DNA of 64,000 nucleotides from Fodinisporobacter ferrooxydans (lineage in GTDB: Bacteria > Bacillota > Bacilli > Tumebacillales > MYW30-H2): contig NZ_CP089291.1 in NCBI RefSeq assembly GCF_022818495.1, forward strand, positions 2,249,501 through 2,313,500. Reading direction: 5' to 3'. The translations under genes were made by a program, and so were the position numbers. Within the stretch, counting starts at the first letter, position 1. Each line of letters opens with the position of its first letter. A model generated the notes under the pieces. It searched no databases. It saw only the letters and a program-made list of their open reading frames with translations, and was not told where the DNA came from. Positions 46,441 to 54,213 of this stretch are shown here, piece after piece.

Positions 46441-46456
46441 TGGCACGAATGTTGCA
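46441..46456 (+). promoter_or_regulatory. Sigma-54 (-24/-12) promoter of the divergent-LarA cluster
   Basis: TGGCAC-GAATG-TTGCA matches the sigma-54 consensus exactly and lies 69 bases before the ferredoxin start. It is the only strong promoter seen upstream of the co-directional genes from 46525 on. A RBS (GAGGGGAG, about 46505-46512) follows. Confidence 0.92.
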
Positions 46457-46524
46457 TTAAATAAAGAAGCGTTAAGGGAAATGATGTGAATGTTCGATTG
46501 TAAAGAGGGGAGTGAATCACTTCG

Positions 46525-47184
46525 ATGCGTTTAATCAACATGAAAGCGGTTATTCTTGAGGACAAATGCACCGGTTGTAAAATTTGCGCGCAAGTGTGTC
46601 CGACATTGGCGATTACAATGGAACCCGTACCAGGAACAAAGGCGAAAAAATTAGCTGTTGTTCATGAGGATGATTGTACCGGATGCACAGCGTGTGAGCA
46701 GCGGTGTCCATTCGACGCAATTGAAATGGAATACTTACAAGAAAACCGTACGATCGGTGTAGATGTTGAACAATTTGATCGGGAAAAAATCAATCAAATC
46801 TGCTACGATGCACACTTTCATCCGGAACAGGTGGTATGCTACTGCACGGGAACGCGGGCGGAGGAAGTTGCAGCTTCGATTCTGCAGGGGGCGGATTCGC
46901 CGGATAAAATTTCCCGGGCAACCGGGTTGCGTACAGGATGTACGGTGGAATGCTTGCAGCCGGCCATTCGTCTGCTGAAAAGCGCCGGTATTGAATTGCA
47001 ATCACCGGAAGGCCGCTACCAGTGGTATGGAGCTACACCGACGATCTGGGATATTCCGGATGACGTGAAAGAGAAATATGCCAAACGCGGCTTTTACTTT
47101 GATGCAGATATTGAATTCATGGAAAGTATTCGCAATGCGCCAACTTCTTCTAAAGTATGTGCGGGAAAAGAGGGGGAGAAATAA
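46525..47184 (+). CDS. Two-cluster ferredoxin fused to a BFD-like [2Fe-2S] domain
   Basis: A 219-residue iron-sulfur protein. The N-terminal part has two [4Fe-4S] motifs, CTGCKICAQVCP (about residue 17) and CTGCTACEQRCP (about 52). The middle has a BFD-like segment, CYCTGTRAEEVAASI ... GLRTGCTVECLQPAIRLL (about 109-155), with the CxC and Cx4C pattern for a [2Fe-2S] cluster. A tail of about 60 residues is unassigned. It is an electron carrier, first gene behind the sigma-54 promoter; an internal ATG at 46540 is an alternative start. Its stop overlaps the next start (TAATG), pointing to a tight functional link with the divergent LarA homologue. Confidence 0.88.
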   Translation: MRLINMKAVILEDKCTGCKICAQVCPTLAITMEPVPGTKAKKLAVVHEDDCTGCTACEQRCPFDAIEMEYLQENRTIGVDVEQFDREKINQICYDAHFHPEQVVCYCTGTRAEEVAASILQGADSPDKISRATGLRTGCTVECLQPAIRLLKSAGIELQSPEGRYQWYGATPTIWDIPDDVKEKYAKRGFYFDADIEFMESIRNAPTSSKVCAGKEGEK

Positions 47185-48623
47185 TGCGTGCACCGATTCA
47201 ACCGATTGCGCCGCGTCCGTCGCGGTATGGAGTAGAACCAAGCCACGTAAAAAAGCGTTTTGTCGATTTGCCCGGGTTGACATCTGTCATGTTGGACGAA
47301 TTGTTTCCGGATACGCCGAATGTGATTTATCCAAGCACGCAAGGACTGCAAGCGATCCGTGAAGCTACGGAAGCGGCACTTAAGCATGTGGATTTTTCGA
47401 AAATTCAACCGCACCATACTGTGAACGTACTGGCGTCGCACCATGGATTTACGCTGCTCGGTGGCGAGCCATATGCAGAGGTCCTGCGAACGGTGTATGA
47501 CGTGGTAAAACGTCGCACAGGCGCCAAAGAAGTTCGACTGCGCGCCGGAGTGGGACTGCGGTTTCGGGAAACAGAAGAATATATCAAAAGGTTCAACCTG
47601 AAACAGCATTTTGATCGCGCTCTCGGAATGGCGCCCATTGATGAGGGGATACCGATCGCAACGGAAATTGGCACATTGTATGGTCTGAAGCGCACATACG
47701 ATGCGGATTGGATCATCCATGTGCACAATAGCGATGTCCGTGAAGTGCATTTTCATCGCCAGGTGGACCGGGCTGTCAAACCTTTCGGGATGTCCTATGC
47801 ACGGATTGAAACACGTTCCACCTATCATCAAAACCTCGGGCCGCGGGGTGCCAATTTTACGGCGAGGGCCATTTTTGAATCGCCGTTTGTACAGGGCAAA
47901 TTCATTGGCGCGGTATTTATGAACATGTCTCCAAGCGGTGTCATTAGCATTGAAGCGGATAATGACTTGTACAAGATTAACGACACGATCACACGGGATG
48001 GTTTGCGATATTACGGTAAAATGTTTCAACTATTAGGCAAAATCGATGATTGTATCGTAGGTTTGGATTTTCCGTGCCCGGTGCCTTATGTTTTTTCAGC
48101 GGGCGTCATTTATTGCAACTTTGTCGGTGCGAATACCGATTTATTCGACTTGGATGTGAAATTGCCCCCTTATACCTGGTACACGGAGGCGCTCTATGGA
48201 AAAGACGGCAAACCACTCGTGCCGGAGGTGCAGCCGGTCAATCCTGCCATTCGCATGGTGATACACAATTATGCATGGATCGGCTATCCGAGTGCGTTTT
48301 TTGCGCAACAATTGCCGACGGTAGTGGTTGGCAAAGAACAAGCGGATTTGTTCGAGCATGATCCGCAGAATTTGGAATATATGAAATACGCCATGATCTC
48401 TGACAATCTCGAAGATGCCATGAATTTCGCTTATAAAACAACAGGAACAGACAAAGTGATCGTCTTCGATGGCGCAGTAGGCGGAATCAATGTAAGCGAA
48501 TCGCTGGCAAAACATCTGTTAACGGTTGCTCCTGCTGTGAGCCGACAAGTAGAAGAAGAGTTGCTGCCAAAATGGATGAAGCAGCGTGGAATATCACCAA
48601 ATGGAATCTTGGTAAACGCATAA
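47184..48623 (+). CDS. Divergent LarA-superfamily protein, putative new NPN-dependent enzyme
   Basis: A 479-residue cytoplasmic protein without an obvious database-type name. I align it with LarA as follows. His189, Lys199 and His215 have exactly the spacing of LarA His174, Lys184 and His200 (x9 and x15), and the local text ARIETRSTYHQ matches AGIETILAFHN of the canonical LarA at 35696. GVGLRFRETEEY matches GTGTHRDQTEEEF but the acid/base His is lost. The C-terminal NLEDAMNFAYKTTGTDK matches the LarA C-terminal domain (TLDEAMEKAYAREG in the founder, from memory). The DxTRP substrate arginine is replaced by SHHGF. It is longer than LarA by about 55 residues. ATG 47184 overlaps the ferredoxin stop and follows AGGGGGAG. 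I infer an NPN enzyme with altered chemistry. Confidence 0.7.
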   Translation: MRAPIQPIAPRPSRYGVEPSHVKKRFVDLPGLTSVMLDELFPDTPNVIYPSTQGLQAIREATEAALKHVDFSKIQPHHTVNVLASHHGFTLLGGEPYAEVLRTVYDVVKRRTGAKEVRLRAGVGLRFRETEEYIKRFNLKQHFDRALGMAPIDEGIPIATEIGTLYGLKRTYDADWIIHVHNSDVREVHFHRQVDRAVKPFGMSYARIETRSTYHQNLGPRGANFTARAIFESPFVQGKFIGAVFMNMSPSGVISIEADNDLYKINDTITRDGLRYYGKMFQLLGKIDDCIVGLDFPCPVPYVFSAGVIYCNFVGANTDLFDLDVKLPPYTWYTEALYGKDGKPLVPEVQPVNPAIRMVIHNYAWIGYPSAFFAQQLPTVVVGKEQADLFEHDPQNLEYMKYAMISDNLEDAMNFAYKTTGTDKVIVFDGAVGGINVSESLAKHLLTVAPAVSRQVEEELLPKWMKQRGISPNGILVNA

Positions 48624-48638
48624 GAGGGAGTGGTGCAC

Positions 48639-49529
48639 ATGCCGGCTTTCAAAGTAGAGGATCGACAAAACGGTCAAATCATCATGGACATTCGGGATAC
48701 GTTGTTCTCTTCGCTTCATGATCGGATGTTCACTGCACAAGTGGCAGCAACTGATTATGGAGTATTGGCCGGTATGCGGCATGCGCTGATGTATCTGGAA
48801 GAACTGGACTGTGAGCTTGTCAGCCATCTCGATGACGGCACTTTGCTGCAACCGGGCGAGGTTGTTCTTACGTTTCGCGGTTCAGCGAAACATGTGGCGA
48901 TTGCGGAAGACCGGATATTGGGAGTGATGATGGCGCCATCCGGTTTTGCGACGCGCGCCCGCCAGTTGCAACTGCTTGCCGGGCAGGATTTGCGCGTGGT
49001 ATGCGGCGGTTGGAAGAAGCTTCCGCAGACGATGAAACCGACTCTCCATGCAGCTCTTGCTGCAGCAGGTGTTGGCATGCGAATGGTGGATGGCCCATTT
49101 GTTTATATCGATAAAAACTATGTTCGCATGTTCGGCGGGGTAGGAAAGGCGTTAGACGCAGCCAAGCGTTTTTTTCCGGATCATAAAGCGGTGATTCAGC
49201 TCCGCGGGGATCTTCAGCCGCTTGCAATCGAAGCCCGAGCTGCAGTTTACGGAAAAGCGGATGTCCTGATGGTGGATACCGGGCAGTTGGACGATCTTGA
49301 TGTCGTCCTTGACATCGTAGCCGAATGCAAAGCTCGCGACCGCTTGAAAATCGCTTTTGCCGGCGGTGTGAAAGAGGAGATGATGCTTTTGCTTCGAACT
49401 CGCGCCGTAGATTTGGTGGATGTGGGGGGCGCTGTGTTAAATGCTCCCCTGCTCGATATGCGGGTGGATGTCATGGTTGATCAGGGAACGCATACCAACA
49501 CAAGAAAGGCGGAGAACCATGGAGTATAG
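48639..49529 (+). CDS. NadC-like (quinolinate phosphoribosyltransferase-fold) protein
   Basis: A 296-residue protein with the overall plan of type II phosphoribosyltransferases of the NadC/ModD class: GVLAGMRHAL (about 41-50), DDGTLLQPGEVVLTFRG, then the barrel ending AFAGGVKEEMMLLLRTRAVDLVDVGGAVLNAPLLDMRVDV. The catalytic blocks are rewritten. TRKTxPG is replaced by CGGWKKLPQTMKPT (122-135), and the HRxGLxDxxLxKxNH block by MRMVDGPFVYIDKNY (147-161). It therefore is unlikely to be ordinary NadC. ATG 48639 is 8 bases after GGGAG; two GTG codons just upstream are alternatives. Being between a LarA homologue and a MoCF protein, it may handle a pyridine nucleotide or a related ring acid. Confidence 0.72.
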   Translation: MPAFKVEDRQNGQIIMDIRDTLFSSLHDRMFTAQVAATDYGVLAGMRHALMYLEELDCELVSHLDDGTLLQPGEVVLTFRGSAKHVAIAEDRILGVMMAPSGFATRARQLQLLAGQDLRVVCGGWKKLPQTMKPTLHAALAAAGVGMRMVDGPFVYIDKNYVRMFGGVGKALDAAKRFFPDHKAVIQLRGDLQPLAIEARAAVYGKADVLMVDTGQLDDLDVVLDIVAECKARDRLKIAFAGGVKEEMMLLLRTRAVDLVDVGGAVLNAPLLDMRVDVMVDQGTHTNTRKAENHGV

Positions 49530-50529
49530 TCTTTTAAATAAAACCGAATTGCGTTTGACCGATGTGTATCTGCTTGACTGTGATTTGTCAAAAATCGCCG
49601 CAACTGTAGCGAATGTGCTGAGACTGCCAAGAGAACGGGTATTTGTAATCGATGTGCGGGAAGATCATATCGCTTTGGATCTATTGGTTCAGTCGATGAC
49701 GGATGACCAATTTGTCGGGAAAAAACAGGAATTGATCGCAGCGGTCGGTTCGCTTCCGGGTGTAAAACTAGGACCGGATGTCGATATTCATTCGGCGGGA
49801 GTGCTCGGAATGATCGCCTTGTCGCCGATCGAGGGAAAACAGGTTGTTACAGTAAGCGAACGGATGGGCGATGAGATTCAAAGAAACATTCGGCGGCGTG
49901 TAAAAGTATTTCCGACAGGCTTTGAAGTTGCCAAAGGAATGATTGAGGATACGAACACTCCATATCTGGCAAAACGGCTGAAGGAGATTGGGTTTGCTGT
50001 GCAAACACATGCTCCGCTCGCGGATGATGTAGACGAAATCGCCGGTGCATTGCGGAATGCTCTCGACTCGGGTTTTGGCTTGATCCTTACTACGGGCGGA
50101 GTCGGCGCGGAAGATAAGGATTGCACAGTAGAAGCATTGGAAAAGGTGTGTCCGGATGCAGCGACTCCTTACATTGTTACGTTTGCAAAAGGTCATGGCA
50201 GACATGTAAAAGATGGGATTCGGATCGGAGTGGCGAAAGAGGGATTGAGCTATTTGGTCACACTGCCAGGTCCCCATGATGAAGTTCGGCTTTGCACAGA
50301 TATTTTACTGGATTTTATCAACCAAGACATAGTGCCGCCGCCCCATGTTTTAGCGGAGCAGCTGGCGGATTGTCTGCGGCAGCGATGGATGCAAACGGCG
50401 GGGGTTGGGGGTCATGACCATTCTCATATGCACCATCATCACCACAAACATGACAGTCATTCAAGCATGCACAGGCATGATGGAATGCAGGAAAAACAGG
50501 AATGGGTGTCTGAAAGGAGTTTGCTATGA
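49519..50529 (+). CDS. MoCF-domain (Mog/CinA-like) protein with His-rich metal-binding tail
   Basis: A 336-residue protein. The N-terminal 110 residues are unassigned. Residues about 125-275 form a MoCF/MogA-like nucleotide- or pterin-binding domain with TTGGVGAEDKDCTVEAL (191-207) and TLPGPHDEV (248-256). The C-terminus carries 12 histidines in 22 residues (299-320), a nickel-type metal sink. Mog/MoeA proteins activate molybdopterin for metal insertion. By analogy I suggest a role in delivering nickel or in handling the pincer nucleotide, but this is inference. ATG 49519 follows AGGCGGAGAA and overlaps the NadC-like gene by 11 nt. Confidence 0.75.
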   Translation: MEYSLLNKTELRLTDVYLLDCDLSKIAATVANVLRLPRERVFVIDVREDHIALDLLVQSMTDDQFVGKKQELIAAVGSLPGVKLGPDVDIHSAGVLGMIALSPIEGKQVVTVSERMGDEIQRNIRRRVKVFPTGFEVAKGMIEDTNTPYLAKRLKEIGFAVQTHAPLADDVDEIAGALRNALDSGFGLILTTGGVGAEDKDCTVEALEKVCPDAATPYIVTFAKGHGRHVKDGIRIGVAKEGLSYLVTLPGPHDEVRLCTDILLDFINQDIVPPPHVLAEQLADCLRQRWMQTAGVGGHDHSHMHHHHHKHDSHSSMHRHDGMQEKQEWVSERSLL

Positions 50530-51308
50530 AGCCTTTTATTGAACAAGCAGCGAAAGAGCTATGGGATGCGGAACGCAACAGACAACCGGTACATCCGATT
50601 TCCGAGACATATGCCGATATCACGATCGAAGATGCATATGCAATTCAACAACAAGTGAAGGAATGGAAACTGAATTCGGGAGCTCGCTTAATCGGCAGAA
50701 AAATTGGCTTGACTTCGTTGGCGATGCAACATGCGCTCAATGTCCATGAACCGGACTTTGGCTCCTTGTATGACAATATGCTGCTGCCTGAAGGAAGCAG
50801 CGTGCCATATGAACGCTTTTTGCAGCCGAAGATCGAAGCGGAATTAGCGTTTGTCATGAAAAAAGATTTGCAAGGCCCCGTACATTTTCTGGATGTTTTG
50901 CAAGCAACTGCGTATGTCGTCCCGGCGTTTGAAATCATCGACAGCCGGGTTCGCGATTGGAAAATCAATATAAAGGATACGGTTGCGGATAATGCTTCAA
51001 GCGGTGCACTGGTTCTGGGAAGCCGCAGTGTCCCGGTTGACGACTTGAATCTGCGCCTGATTGGACTTGTACTGGAATGCAACGGCCAGATTGTCGATAC
51101 GGCTGCCGGTGCTGCCGTACTCGGCCATCCGGCGGAAGCGGTGGCATGGCTTTGCAATAAACTGGCCGCTTTTGGAGAAGGGTTGAAGGCCGGCGATATC
51201 GTGTTGTCCGGGTCCTTTACGAAAGCGTATATCGCACAGCCGGGATATGTATTTCATGCACACTTTGACAGGATCGGTACCGTTCAGGTCGGTTTTGGGC
51301 ATAAATGA
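50526..51308 (+). CDS. 2-oxopent-4-enoate hydratase / 4-oxalocrotonate decarboxylase family enzyme
   Basis: A 260-residue member of the MhpD/DmpE/DmpH family, fumarylacetoacetase-like fold. It has [25 protein letters not shown] with metal-binding acids, [13 protein letters not shown] and [15 protein letters not shown], typical of the group. The hydratase makes 4-hydroxy-2-oxovalerate; the decarboxylase sister makes the dienol. Sequence alone does not separate them, but two lower-pathway genes follow directly, favouring the hydratase. It starts in the stop of the MoCF gene (ATGA). Confidence 0.9.
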   Translation: MKPFIEQAAKELWDAERNRQPVHPISETYADITIEDAYAIQQQVKEWKLNSGARLIGRKIGLTSLAMQHALNVHEPDFGSLYDNMLLPEGSSVPYERFLQPKIEAELAFVMKKDLQGPVHFLDVLQATAYVVPAFEIIDSRVRDWKINIKDTVADNASSGALVLGSRSVPVDDLNLRLIGLVLECNGQIVDTAAGAAVLGHPAEAVAWLCNKLAAFGEGLKAGDIVLSGSFTKAYIAQPGYVFHAHFDRIGTVQVGFGHK

Positions 51309-51331
51309 AGAGATCACAGGAGGGAAACCAA

Positions 51332-52213
51332 TTGAAACGACTAAAAACAGCAATTATCGGTCCCGGTAATATCGGTACGGATTTACTATTGAAAGTTTTG
51401 CAATGTGAAGAACTGGAACTTTGCATGATGGTTGGGATCATTGCCGAATCCGATGGCCTGCGGATGGCAAGGGAACGTGGAGTGGAAACGTCTTCCGAAG
51501 GCATTGATGCGATTCTGAAACGCGGCGATATCGAGCTTGTCTTTGATTGTACGGGCGCGAAGCCACATGTAAAACATGCGCCTTTGTTAAAAGCAGCCGG
51601 CATCCAGGCAATTGATTTGACACCTGCGGCAGTAGGTCCGTATGTAGTGCCTTCTGTCAACATGAATGTCAACTTGGACAGCCCCAATATCAACCTGGTT
51701 ACTTGCGGCGGCCAAGCTACGATACCAATCGTTGCAAGAATTAATGAAGTAGCGAATGTAGAATATGCGGAAATTGTCGCTACCATCTCGAGCAAGTCGG
51801 CCGGACCTGGCACACGTCAAAATATTGATGAATTTACAGAAACCACTTCCCGTGCCATTGCACAAGTTGGCGGAGCAGATCGTGCAAAAGCGATTATTAT
51901 TTTAAATCCTGCCGAACCGCCGATCATGATGCGCAACACCGTGTATACGAAGGTCAAAAACCCGGATCAAGCAACGATTGAAACAGCGGTGGAAGATATT
52001 GTGAAAGAAGTCCAAACATATGTACCCGGATATCGCCTGAAAGTTCCGCCGATTGTCGATGGGGATAAGGTAACTGCCATTATTGAAGTCGAAGGTGCAG
52101 GCGCATATTTGCCAAAATACTCCGGAAACCTTGACATTATTACTGCAGCGGCTGTCGGTGTCGCCAGAAGAATCGCAGTACATCAAAATACAAAGGAGGT
52201 TACAGGAGTATGA
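51332..52213 (+). CDS. mhpF: Acetaldehyde dehydrogenase (acylating), DmpF/MhpF family
   Basis: A 293-residue NAD-dependent enzyme converting acetaldehyde and CoA to acetyl-CoA. It has the Rossmann start [14 protein letters not shown], the catalytic Cys in [15 protein letters not shown], and STKS-type downstream text [22 protein letters not shown] 51332 is 9 bases after GGAGGG and gives the normal length; an ATG at 51305 overlaps the hydratase stop. In known operons it forms a channelled complex with the aldolase encoded next, whose start overlaps its stop by 4 nt. Confidence 0.95.
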   Translation: MKRLKTAIIGPGNIGTDLLLKVLQCEELELCMMVGIIAESDGLRMARERGVETSSEGIDAILKRGDIELVFDCTGAKPHVKHAPLLKAAGIQAIDLTPAAVGPYVVPSVNMNVNLDSPNINLVTCGGQATIPIVARINEVANVEYAEIVATISSKSAGPGTRQNIDEFTETTSRAIAQVGGADRAKAIIILNPAEPPIMMRNTVYTKVKNPDQATIETAVEDIVKEVQTYVPGYRLKVPPIVDGDKVTAIIEVEGAGAYLPKYSGNLDIITAAAVGVARRIAVHQNTKEVTGV

Positions 52214-53235
52214 CACAGCAAAGAATAACAATCACAGATTCTACGCTTCGTGATGGAATGCATACTGTAAGTCACCAGTTTACGCCGAATGACATGGCGG
52301 AGATTGCAAGCGCCCTTGATCAAGCGGGTGTTGATATCATCGAAATCGGGCATGGAGACGGATTGGCTGGAGCATCGTACCAATATGGATTCAGCCAAGC
52401 GGCTGACGAAGACTATGTAAGAGCCGTTTGCAATGTGGTAAAACAGGCAAAAGTAGCCGTTTTATTATTACCCGGCATCGGTACGAAACGTGATTTGCAA
52501 ATCGCTGCCGATTTGGGCGCACGAGCTGCACGGATCGCAACACATGTGACAGAAGCGGATATTTCCGAACAACATATTAAAGTATCGAAAGACTTGGGGC
52601 TTTTTACGGTAGGGTTCTTAATGATGGCACATATGGAAGAGCCGAATAAACTCGTAGAGCAAGCTAAAAAGATGGAGAGTTACGGGGCTGATGTGGTGTA
52701 TGTGACGGATTCGGCCGGAGCGTTATTGCCGGATGGCGTTCGTGCGCGCGTTTCCGCATTGCGTGAAGCAGTATCGATTCCAGTAGGATTCCATGCACAC
52801 AATAACCTCGGTGTAGCTGTCGGAAATACGCTTGCAGCCCTGTCAGAAGGGGCCGGTTATGTGGATGGAAGTTTGCGAGGCATGGGTGCAGGTGCAGGAA
52901 ATGCGCAAACGGAAGTCATGGTCGCGGCGCTGCATAAAGCGGGTTTTCAAACAGGTACAGACTTGGCCAAATTGATTCATGCTGCGGAAGATGTTGTGGC
53001 ACCGAAAATGACTCGTCCGCAAATTATCGATAGCGTAGCATTGATTCTCGGTTATGCGGGCGTTTACAGCAGCTTCTTTCTACATGCGAAACGCGCGGCG
53101 GAACGCTTTGGCGTAGATCCCCTTGCAATTCTTGTCGAGCTTGGAAAACAGCGGATCGTAGGTGGACAAGAAGACCAGATTATCGATGTGGCGTATGAGT
53201 TAAGCAAAAAAGAACGAGTAGGCGCATTACTCTAA
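52210..53235 (+). CDS. mhpE: 4-hydroxy-2-oxovalerate aldolase, DmpG/MhpE family
   Basis: A 341-residue metal-dependent aldolase that cleaves 4-hydroxy-2-oxovalerate to pyruvate and acetaldehyde. It has [17 protein letters not shown] (Arg and Asp for metal and substrate), [26 protein letters not shown] and [18 protein letters not shown] (metal-binding His pair), followed by the dimerisation domain with [20 protein letters not shown]. It partners with the acylating dehydrogenase before it. The end products, pyruvate and acetyl-CoA, show that this cluster is catabolic. Confidence 0.96.
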   Translation: MTQQRITITDSTLRDGMHTVSHQFTPNDMAEIASALDQAGVDIIEIGHGDGLAGASYQYGFSQAADEDYVRAVCNVVKQAKVAVLLLPGIGTKRDLQIAADLGARAARIATHVTEADISEQHIKVSKDLGLFTVGFLMMAHMEEPNKLVEQAKKMESYGADVVYVTDSAGALLPDGVRARVSALREAVSIPVGFHAHNNLGVAVGNTLAALSEGAGYVDGSLRGMGAGAGNAQTEVMVAALHKAGFQTGTDLAKLIHAAEDVVAPKMTRPQIIDSVALILGYAGVYSSFFLHAKRAAERFGVDPLAILVELGKQRIVGGQEDQIIDVAYELSKKERVGALL

Positions 53236-53304
53236 AATCGATTGGGATGTCAGCAAGAAAAGTTAGTACGGTTCCAGTAAAAGGTTAAGCAGGGGGTGTC
53301 AGGA

Positions 53305-54117
53305 ATGTCAGATACACAGGGGAAATATGCCAAACTCAAGCAAATCTTAAAAGAGCTAGGCAGTGTCGTTGTCGGATTTTCCGGTGGTGTCGACAGTTCA
53401 TTTTTGTTGAAGGCAGCGATTGATACACTGGGGCGTGATGCAGTGCTTGCAGTAACTTCCAACGCGGAAACATATCCGGAACGGGAGCGGCTGGAAGCGA
53501 TCGAAATTGCAAAAGAAATTGGAAGTCAACACTTTTTAATAGAAACAAGTGAGCTTAACATACCGGGATATGCAGAAAATCCTACGAATCGCTGCTATTT
53601 TTGCAAGCAAGAATTATTTAGCCATTTAATTCCGCTTGCGAAAGAACGCGGATATAGCTCCGTAGTGTTTGGAGCGATTGCGGATGACCTGGGGGATCAT
53701 CGTCCAGGGCTGCAAGCTGCGATCGATCATGGTGTTCGAGCGCCACTTTTGGAAGCAGGATTGACAAAGCTGGAAATTCGCAAGTTGTCCCGCGAGCTGA
53801 GCTTGACAACCTGGGACAAACCGTCCTTCGCTTGTCTTTCTTCCCGTATTCCATACGGTGAGAAGATCACATTGGAAAAGTTGTCGATGGTGGATCAGGC
53901 CGAATCTTTTATCATGAATCTGGGGTTTCGACAAGTACGGGTGAGACAGCATGATAAAATGGCTCGAATTGAAGTTTCCGCAACGGATATTCCGAAACTC
54001 GCAGGCGTATCAGAAATAGTTGTCGAGAAGCTAAAAGATATCGGATATACCTATGTAACTATCGATTTGCAAGGGTACCGTTCCGGCAGCTTAAATGAAA
54101 CGTTATTCACTCAATAA
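53305..54117 (+). CDS. larE: Sacrificial sulfur transferase LarE, copy 2
   Basis: A 270-residue LarE with the PP-loop VVGFSGGVDSSFLLKAA, TSNAETYPERERLEAIEIAKEIG, RCYFCKQELFSHL, DDLGDHRPGLQAA and SFACLSSRIPYGEKITLEKL. As in copy 1 all three cysteines of the proposed [4Fe-4S] version are present. ATG 53305 lies 8 bases after AGGGGG. The two copies clearly share descent but are diverged. It is set between a lower-pathway aldolase and an MFS carrier, so NPN synthesis is built into this catabolic cluster. Confidence 0.93.
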   Translation: MSDTQGKYAKLKQILKELGSVVVGFSGGVDSSFLLKAAIDTLGRDAVLAVTSNAETYPERERLEAIEIAKEIGSQHFLIETSELNIPGYAENPTNRCYFCKQELFSHLIPLAKERGYSSVVFGAIADDLGDHRPGLQAAIDHGVRAPLLEAGLTKLEIRKLSRELSLTTWDKPSFACLSSRIPYGEKITLEKLSMVDQAESFIMNLGFRQVRVRQHDKMARIEVSATDIPKLAGVSEIVVEKLKDIGYTYVTIDLQGYRSGSLNETLFTQ

Positions 54118-54213
54118 TTTTTAGAATGTTTAGAAAATAATGGCCGCATAAGAGATGAAAACGATTACCTCTATAAGTTTTTAAAAAATATGAATTTGGC
54201 AGGAGGAGAATGC

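Noticed and set aside
47094-48029. Minus-strand open frame of 311 codons opposite the LarA homologue
   Set aside because: The plus frame has a good ribosome site, coupling to the ferredoxin gene and clear family motifs; the minus frame has none.
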